Shown: positions 14,919-19,491 of the stretch, piece by piece
How the letters are laid out: the number at the start of each line of letters is the position of its first letter
Numbering within the stretch: position 1 is the stretch's first letter
Assembly: GCA_964236445.1 (NCBI GenBank)
Contig: CAXSDR010000072.1
Location: forward strand, 1-19,491
From: CAXSDR01 sp964236445
GTDB lineage: Bacteria; Actinomycetota; Actinomycetes; Motilibacterales; Motilibacteraceae
Direction of reading: 5' to 3'
DNA: 19,491 nt
Translations under genes and position numbers: made by a program
The notes under the pieces: model-generated
What the model saw: the letters and a program-made list of their open reading frames with translations, nothing else
Database searches by the model: none
What the model was told of the DNA's origin: nothing

Positions 14919-16392
14919 GAGAGTCTCCCTTGGCATCCGGCCGGCGATCCGGATGCCCATGCTCCCACTGACCGCCCGCACCGGAACTCCGACCCGCACC
15001 TACGTCGAGGCTGAGCAGGTCGACCTCGGTCTCCCGGCGCACGATCACGCGGGCCCCCTGGGCACCGACAGCGACGACAGGCGGTCGGGCGACGTGGTTG
15101 TAGTTGCTCGCCATCGACCGGCAGTAGGCCCCGGTCGCCGGCACCGCGAGCAGGTCACCGGGGCGTACGTCGCCGGGCAGGAACTCGTCCTTGACAACGA
15201 TGTCGCCGCTCTCGCAGTGCTTGCCGACGACCCGCGAGAGCACCGGCTCGTCGCTGCTGGACCTCGACGCGAGGGTGCAGGAGTAGCTCGCGTCGTAGAG
15301 AGCGGTGCGGATGTTGTCACTCATGCCGCCGTCCACCGACACATAGACACGCCGGGCGCCTGCGTCGAGGGTCACGGGCTTGACGGTGCCGACCTCATAG
15401 AGGGTGAACGTGGTCGGCCCGACGATGGCGCGGCCGGGTTCGATGCCCAGGTGAGGCACTGCCAGAGCCAACTCCCCGCACACCTTCTCGACCATCGTGC
15501 GCATGCCGTCGGCCAGCTCCTGCGGGGTCTGCGGGTCGTCCTGCGTGGTGTAGGCGATGCCGAAGCCGCCACCCAGGTCGGCCTCGGCGAGCTCAACGCC
15601 GTGCTCGTCGCGGATATCGGCGAGCAAGGTCAGGAGCCGCCGGGCGGCAACCTCGAAGCCTGCGGTGTCGAAAATCTGCGAACCGATGTGGCTGTGCAGA
15701 CCCACGAGCTCGAGTTCGGGCTTTGCGAGCACGCGGCGCACCGCCTCGGCTGCGTCACCGCCACTGAGAGAGAAGCCGAACTTCTGGTCCTCGTGCGCCG
15801 TGGCGATGTATTCGTGCGTGTGGGCCTCGACACCGACCGTGACGCGGACGAGCACCTTGGGTCGACGACCGAGCTCCCCTGCGAGCTGAGCAAGTCGCTC
15901 GATCTCCACGAAGGAGTCGACGACGTAGCGGGCGACACCCACGTCAAGCGCCCGTCGCAGCTCGTCGGTCGACTTGTTGTTGCCGTGCAGCACCAACCGC
16001 TCGGGCGGGAAGTCGGCGGCAAGCGCCACCGCCAGCTCGCCACCGGTGCTCACATCGAGCGAGAGCCCTTCCTCGTCGACCCATCGGGCCACCGTCGTGC
16101 AGAGAAAAGCCTTGCCCGCATAGAAGACGGAGGCAGGCGCGAACGCGTCGCGGAAGGCGCGGGCACGACTGCGGAAGTCTTCTTCGTCGATGACGAACGC
16201 GGGCGTGCCGAACTGCGCAGCGATGTCACGGACGTCGTGACCGGCGACGCTCAGGGCGCCGTCATCGTTGCGGAGCACCGCGGCAGACCACAGCTCGGGG
16301 ACCAGAGCGTTGACGTCGCGAGGCTGACGCAGCCAGGCCGGGCCTCGGCTGCCGGCCTGCCCGTGGATGGCACCGGCTTCGTGCGAGCGCAC
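14911..16392 (-). CDS. lysA: Diaminopimelate decarboxylase
   Basis: LysA makes lysine from meso-diaminopimelate, using PLP. The 493-residue product is a fold-type III (alanine-racemase-like) enzyme: the Schiff-base lysine K94 in YAGKAFL, HSHIGSQ (233-239), the phosphate-binding glycine loop GGGFG (274-278), EPGR (318-321), and C393-E-S-G-D from the partner subunit's active site. The N-terminus RSHEAGAIHG and the DVNAL/ELW block are typical of actinobacterial LysA, which fixes the GTG start at 16392, two bases after the argS stop. The conserved protein seems to end near residue 465 (DLLSLDVG). A further 28 Gly/Arg/Asp-rich residues follow and overlap the hom start. Confidence 0.94.
   Translation of the reverse strand: MRSHEAGAIHGQAGSRGPAWLRQPRDVNALVPELWSAAVLRNDDGALSVAGHDVRDIAAQFGTPAFVIDEEDFRSRARAFRDAFAPASVFYAGKAFLCTTVARWVDEEGLSLDVSTGGELAVALAADFPPERLVLHGNNKSTDELRRALDVGVARYVVDSFVEIERLAQLAGELGRRPKVLVRVTVGVEAHTHEYIATAHEDQKFGFSLSGGDAAEAVRRVLAKPELELVGLHSHIGSQIFDTAGFEVAARRLLTLLADIRDEHGVELAEADLGGGFGIAYTTQDDPQTPQELADGMRTMVEKVCGELALAVPHLGIEPGRAIVGPTTFTLYEVGTVKPVTLDAGARRVYVSVDGGMSDNIRTALYDASYSCTLASRSSSDEPVLSRVVGKHCESGDIVVKDEFLPGDVRPGDLLAVPATGAYCRSMASNYNHVARPPVVAVGAQGARVIVRRETEVDLLSLDVGAGRSSGAGGQWEHGHPDRRPDAKGDSRG
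14925..14930 (-). promoter_or_regulatory. Ribosome-binding site of hom
   Basis: AGGGAG lies six bases before the GTG at 14918. It is the best Shine-Dalgarno match among the possible hom starts and sits inside the 3' end of lysA. Confidence 0.7.
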
Positions 16393-16394
16393 GG

Positions 16395-18056
16395 CTACAT
16401 CCGCTCCGGAGCGGAGACACCGAGCAGCCCGAGCCCGTTGGCGAGCACCTGTCGTGTCGCCTCGCACAGCCACAGCCGCGCCCGGTTCAGGTCGGTGAGC
16501 TCCTCGTCGCCCATCGGCAGGATGCGGCACCCGTCATAGAACCGGTGGTAGGTGCCGGCGAGCTGCTCGAGATAGCGGGCGACACGGTGCGGCTCGCGGA
16601 GCTCCGCGGCGGTCGCGACCACACGCGGGAACTCGCCGAGCATGCCGAGCAGGTCGCTCTCGCGCTCGTGAGCCAGCAGCGAGGGGTCGAAGCTCTCGAG
16701 CGAACCCCGGTCGATGCCGCTGTCGACCGCGTTGCGCAGGACTCCGCTGATGCGGGCGTGGGCGTACTGCACGTAGAAGACGGGGTTCTCGTTCTTCTGC
16801 AGCGTGATGACCTCGACGTCGAGGGTCAGGGGTGAGTCGGTCGGGTAGCGGCAGAGGGAGTAGCGGACCGCGTCGACACCGGCGATGTCGACGAACTCCT
16901 CGAGGGTCACGATAGTGCCCGCGCGTTTCGAGAGCTTGAGCTCTTCCCCGCCACGCAGGATCTTCACCAGCTGGCCGACCAGGACGTCGACGCTGCGCGA
17001 GGGATCGTCTCCGGCGCATGCCGCAACGGCCTTGAGCCGGCCGACGTAGCCGTGGTGGTCGGCACCGAACATGTAGACGCAGAGGTCGAACCCCCGCGCC
17101 CGCTTGTCGACGTAATAGGCGGTGTCGGCCGCGAAGTAGGTGAGCTCCCCGTCGGCCTTGACCAGGACCCGGTCCTTGTCGTCTCCGAAGTCGGTCGTGC
17201 GCAGCCAGACCGCGCCGTCGTTCTCATAGACGTGCCCCTGCTCACGGAGCTTGGCGAAACCGCGCTCCACAGCACCGCTCTCATGCAGCGACCGCTCGGA
17301 ATACCACACGTCGAAGACCGTGCGGAAGCGCGCGAGCACGGCCTGCTGCTCGGCAAGCTGCACACGGTAGGCCGCTTCCCGAAATCCCTGCATGCGTTCC
17401 GCCTCGGGCAGCTCGAGCAGGCCGGGGTCCTCAGTCACCACTGCCTTGGCGAGGTCCGCGATGTAGTCGCCCTGGTAGCCGTCCTCGGGCACCTCGCGAC
17501 CCTCGGCGGCCGCCATCACCGAGGCGCCGAACCGGTCCATCTGGACGCCCCGGTCGTTGATGTAGAACTCGCGCGTGACGTCAGCACCGGCAGCGCTGAG
17601 CACGCGCGCCAGGGCGTCACCCACAGCCGCCCAACGCGTGTGCCCGAGGTGCAGCGGACCCGTGGGGTTGGCACTGACGAACTCGACGTTGATGCGACGT
17701 CCGGCGAGCGTGTCGCTGTGGCCGTAGCCGGCGCCGAGGGTCACGACGCGGCGAGCGATCTCGCCCACGACGGCGGTGTCGAGGTGCACGTTGAGGAAGC
17801 CGGGGCCGGCCACGTCGACACCGGACACCCCCGCCACGCCTCGCAGCCGGGCCGCGAGCAGCTCGGCGACTGCTCGCGGCGGGCGGCCGGCCGGCCTGGC
17901 GAGCTGAAGGGCGACGTTGGTGGCCCAGTCGCCGTGCTCGCGGTTCTTGGGGCGCTCGACCGTCACGGTGGCGGGCACGTCGACAGCGAGCTCTCCGGCG
18001 GCGACGGAGTCCCCGATGGCAGCCAGGACGGCGGCTGAAAGTTCCGCGGGGGTCAT
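16395..18056 (-). CDS. argS: Arginyl-tRNA synthetase
   Basis: ArgS charges tRNA-Arg with arginine. The 553-residue class Ia enzyme has the N-terminal Add-1 tRNA-binding domain (about 1-105), the HIGH-type motif HLGH (136-139, in NPTGPLHLGHTRWA), the KMSKS-equivalent KLSKR (374-378) and a C-terminal DALR anticodon-binding domain (about 435-553). Length is normal. The ATG at 18056 has no ribosome-binding site, but a -10-like TAAGAT lies six bases upstream, so the mRNA may be leaderless. The stop is TAG, followed two bases later by lysA. The argS-lysA pair is conserved in many actinobacteria. Confidence 0.96.
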   Translation of the reverse strand: MTPAELSAAVLAAIGDSVAAGELAVDVPATVTVERPKNREHGDWATNVALQLARPAGRPPRAVAELLAARLRGVAGVSGVDVAGPGFLNVHLDTAVVGEIARRVVTLGAGYGHSDTLAGRRINVEFVSANPTGPLHLGHTRWAAVGDALARVLSAAGADVTREFYINDRGVQMDRFGASVMAAAEGREVPEDGYQGDYIADLAKAVVTEDPGLLELPEAERMQGFREAAYRVQLAEQQAVLARFRTVFDVWYSERSLHESGAVERGFAKLREQGHVYENDGAVWLRTTDFGDDKDRVLVKADGELTYFAADTAYYVDKRARGFDLCVYMFGADHHGYVGRLKAVAACAGDDPSRSVDVLVGQLVKILRGGEELKLSKRAGTIVTLEEFVDIAGVDAVRYSLCRYPTDSPLTLDVEVITLQKNENPVFYVQYAHARISGVLRNAVDSGIDRGSLESFDPSLLAHERESDLLGMLGEFPRVVATAAELREPHRVARYLEQLAGTYHRFYDGCRILPMGDEELTDLNRARLWLCEATRQVLANGLGLLGVSAPERM

Positions 18057-18062
18057 CTGCCG

Positions 18063-18068
18063 ATCTTA
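18063..18068 (-). promoter_or_regulatory. Promoter -10 for a leaderless argS mRNA
   Basis: TAAGAT (TAnnnT form) is followed by six bases and then the argS ATG. Transcription would therefore begin at or within a base of the start codon. No good -35 is seen, and no Shine-Dalgarno sequence precedes the ATG. Both are common for leaderless actinobacterial genes. Confidence 0.55.
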
Positions 18069-18144
18069 CCGACCGCCGCCCGCTGCCCCGACGAGCTTTA
18101 TGACCGCACAGCGCAGGGGATGCTGAGGCAAACCGAACCCCTCC

Positions 18145-18150
18145 AGGAGG
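18145..18150 (+). promoter_or_regulatory. Ribosome-binding site of the aldo/keto reductase
   Basis: AGGAGG lies five bases before the GTG at 18156. It decides this start against an in-frame upstream ATG at 18120. Confidence 0.8.
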
Positions 18151-18155
18151 CCCAC

Positions 18156-19013
18156 GTGCAGCAGCGCACCATCGGCGACGTCCAGGTCAGCGCGATCGGG
18201 CTCGGTGAGATGCCGCTCTCGGTCGAACGCCGCCCCGACGAGGCCCGCGCCATCGCGACAATCCATGCCGCCCTCGACAGCGGCGTGACGCTCATCGACA
18301 CCGCCGACGCCTATCACCTTCACGCCGACGACGTCGGCCACGGGGAGTCACTGATCGCCCGTGCGCTGGCGTCGTACGGCGGCCCCACCGACCACGTCCT
18401 CGTCGCAACGAAGGGCGGCCACCTGCGACCGGGTGACGGCTCCTGGACACAGGACGGGCGCCCTGACCACCTGCGCGCCGCGGCCGAGGCGTCGCTCGAG
18501 CGGCTCGGGGTCGAGTCGATCGGGCTCTACCAGCTCCACCGCCCCGACCCCGACGTGGCGTACGCCGACTCCGTCGGAGTGCTGGCCGAGCTGCTCGACG
18601 CCGGCAAGATCCGTCAGGCCGGCATCTCGAACGCAGACCCGGCGCAGATCCGCGAGGCCCAGCACGTCCTCGGTGGGCGGCTGGCGTCGGTCCAGAACCA
18701 GTTCTCGCTCGACTTCCGGTCCTCCCAACCGGAGCTGGACCTGTGCACGGAGCAGGGAATCGCGTTCCTGCCGTGGTGCCCGCTCGGCGGCATCGGCAAC
18801 GCCGGAAAGATCACCACGACCCACCCGGCGTTCGCCGAGGTGGCGCAGGAGCTCGGTGCGAGCCCGCAGCAGGTCGTCCTGGCGTGGATGCTTGCCAGGT
18901 CGCCCGTGCTGATCCCGATCCCCGGATCGAGCCGACCCGAGACCATCACGAACTCCGCCGGCGCGGCCGACCTCGAGCTCTCGCAGGACCAGCTGGGACG
19001 TCTCGACGCGTGA
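18156..19013 (+). CDS. Aldo/keto reductase family oxidoreductase
   Basis: This is an NADPH-dependent carbonyl reductase of the TIM-barrel AKR superfamily; the substrate is unknown. The 285-residue product holds the full catalytic tetrad: D48 (LIDTAD), Y53, K86 (VLVATKGGH) and H128 (LYQLHRPDP). The NADPH-binding end is IPIPGSSRPETI. The start is GTG at 18156, set by AGGAGG. It is the only plus-strand protein gene here and diverges from argS across a 99-base gap, in which I see no clear promoter for it. Its 3' end overlaps on the opposite strand the tail of the recombinase-like frame. Its base composition matches the host, so it is likely core rather than part of the element to the right. Confidence 0.9.
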   Translation: MQQRTIGDVQVSAIGLGEMPLSVERRPDEARAIATIHAALDSGVTLIDTADAYHLHADDVGHGESLIARALASYGGPTDHVLVATKGGHLRPGDGSWTQDGRPDHLRAAAEASLERLGVESIGLYQLHRPDPDVAYADSVGVLAELLDAGKIRQAGISNADPAQIREAQHVLGGRLASVQNQFSLDFRSSQPELDLCTEQGIAFLPWCPLGGIGNAGKITTTHPAFAEVAQELGASPQQVVLAWMLARSPVLIPIPGSSRPETITNSAGAADLELSQDQLGRLDA

Positions 19014-19491
19014 GCACTGCTGCCCTGGGCGCCCGCGGCGGAGACGGGAGCGGCGCGGCTGCGATAGCCTCGTCGCTCCCGGGCCCCCGTAGCTCAGGGG
19101 ATAGAGCATCGCCCTCCGGAGGCGTGTGCGCAGGTTCGAATCCTGCCGGGGGCACCAGAGCAATCATTCTCGAACCTCGCCCAGGAAGATCTTGGGCGAG
19201 GTTCTTGCCGTTGTCGCCCATCCGGCGCTGGAAGTCAGCGCTCAGGAGTGTGGCGTACGGCTCGTTGAGCTGGGCGTTGACGACGCGGACCTCCCCATCG
19301 GTGTTGCGACTGATGCGCAGCTCGGAGAAGAACCATTGATTGGAGAGTCGCCGCGTGCGTGGCCCTCCCGCGAGGTACGCCGCTTCCGCTCGTCCGACGT
19401 AGCCAAGCGCGAGGTTGAGACTGTCCTCAAGGCGGGAGAACACGGCCTCTGCCGTCTTGAGCACCGCCGTGGCTTGCTTCGTCTCTGTGGC
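18946..19491 (-). CDS. Serine site-specific recombinase-like protein, C-terminal part (partial at right edge)
   Basis: The frame is open from the right edge to a stop at 18946, giving 181 visible residues. Residues about 15-80 (RLEDSLNLALGYVGRAEAAY, then RRLSNQWFFSELRI and LNEPYATLLSADF) resemble the C-terminal region of large serine recombinases of actinobacteria, in which R-R-x-x-N-Q-x-F-F and EPxATLL are recurrent. The catalytic resolvase and zinc-ribbon domains would lie outside the window. The frame then passes antisense through the tRNA, giving VPPAGFEPAHTPPEG and ALSPELRGP. It continues through the tRNA promoter region into the reductase 3' end, so the last 70 or so residues are probably incidental. 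The true functional end is unknown. G+C is about 65%, lower than the neighbouring genes. Confidence 0.6.
   Translation of the reverse strand, partial: ATETKQATAVLKTAEAVFSRLEDSLNLALGYVGRAEAAYLAGGPRTRRLSNQWFFSELRISRNTDGEVRVVNAQLNEPYATLLSADFQRRMGDNGKNLAQDLPGRGSRMIALVPPAGFEPAHTPPEGDALSPELRGPGSDEAIAAAPLPSPPRAPRAAVLTRRDVPAGPARARGRPRRRSS
19065..19070 (+). promoter_or_regulatory. Predicted -10 of the tRNA-Arg promoter
   Basis: TAGCCT, in GCGATAGCCT, fits TAnnnT and lies 13 bases before the mature tRNA 5' end. That would give a start near 19077 and a very short 5' leader. No clear -35 is visible. Confidence 0.45.
19083..19157 (+). tRNA. tRNA-Arg (anticodon CCG)
   Basis: The cloverleaf is complete. 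The acceptor GCCCCCG pairs with CGGGGGC (19147-19153). The D arm is GCTC/GAGC. The anticodon stem encloses loop CTCCGGA with anticodon CCG at 19116-19118. The variable loop is GTGC. The T arm is GCAGG-TTCGAAT-CCTGC. The CCA end is encoded (19155-19157). It decodes CGG, a frequent Arg codon in G/C-rich genomes. The top anticodon-stem pair is T-T, which I believe occurs in related actinobacterial tRNAs of this type. The adjacent recombinase-like frame suggests the gene may also serve as an integration site. Confidence 0.97.
19172..19204 (+). terminator. Hairpin terminator after tRNA-Arg
   Basis: Perfect 12-base arms GAACCTCGCCCA (19172-19183) and TGGGCGAGGTTC (19193-19204) enclose a nine-base loop, 14 bases after the tRNA CCA end. 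TTGCCGTTGT follows, which is a poor T-tract. It is the strongest simple hairpin in the right part of the window and is well placed to end the tRNA transcript. It lies inside the minus-strand recombinase-like frame. Confidence 0.7.

Noticed and set aside
14919..16392. A threonine or lysine riboswitch or attenuator ahead of hom or lysA
   Set aside because: lysA begins two bases after argS and hom overlaps lysA, so there is no non-coding leader to hold one.
14605..16539. Plus-strand open frame of 644 codons opposite lysA and the hom start
   Set aside because: It is an antisense shadow of lysA, which has full family motifs on the other strand.
1..19491. Apparent abundance of the palindrome CGTACG and of Val GTA codons before Arg CGN
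   Set aside because: I counted about 15 CGTACG sites by eye, and about half of the Val GTA codons noticed precede CGN. CGATCG is almost as frequent, the numbers are small, and a genome-wide codon-pair test would be needed.
1..19491. CRISPR arrays, insertion sequences or terminal inverted repeats of a transposon
   Set aside because: No regularly spaced repeats of the needed size and no transposase were seen. The only repeat cluster is the short one at 5980-6066.

Overview
The window is chromosomal DNA of a high-GC actinomycete (about 70% G+C by eye). GTG starts, 1-4 base gene overlaps and strong G/C third positions are common. All genes from the left edge to about 18.06 kb lie on the minus strand. 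In transcription order they are argS, lysA, hom, thrC, thrB, rho, rpmE, prfA, prmC, a tsaC/sua5-type gene, glyA, a wecA-like gene, an AtpI-like gene, an AtpZ-like gene, atpB, atpE, atpF, atpH and the first codons of atpA. This is essentially the order known from Mycobacterium tuberculosis (argS to atp), with glyA placed between the tsaC-type gene and wecA as in streptomycetes. That supports an actinobacterial origin, but the species cannot be named from the sequence.

Layout in transcription order (right to left). Block 1, 18.06-11.5 kb, is an amino-acid block: arginyl-tRNA synthetase, the last step of lysine synthesis (lysA) and the homoserine-threonine branch (hom, thrC, thrB). The genes overlap or are 2 bases apart, and argS has a promoter placed for a leaderless mRNA. 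Block 2, 11.5-6.07 kb, opens with a roughly 300-base rho leader carrying its own promoter. It continues with rho, ribosomal protein L31, release factor 1, its GGQ methyltransferase and the threonylcarbamoyl-AMP synthase, so it is a translation and termination block. It ends in a cluster of palindromic repeats at 5980-6063. Block 3, 5.91 kb to the left edge, is glyA, a polyprenyl-phosphate HexNAc-1-P transferase, two small membrane proteins of the ATP synthase I/Z families and the F1Fo operon.

The right end differs. A plus-strand aldo/keto reductase (18156-19013) is followed by tRNA-Arg(CCG) with an encoded CCA, then a perfect 12-bp hairpin. A minus-strand open frame enters from the right edge and resembles the C-terminal part of a serine site-specific recombinase. 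It reads straight through the tRNA on the antisense strand. Local G+C falls to about 65%. This looks like the boundary of an integrated element whose body lies outside the window.

Most of the window is conserved housekeeping DNA. The parts most worth a second look are the tRNA/recombinase junction, the palindromic repeat cluster between the tsaC-type gene and glyA, the rho leader, and the long low-complexity insertion in Rho. I found no CRISPR array, insertion sequence or obviously new multi-gene system.
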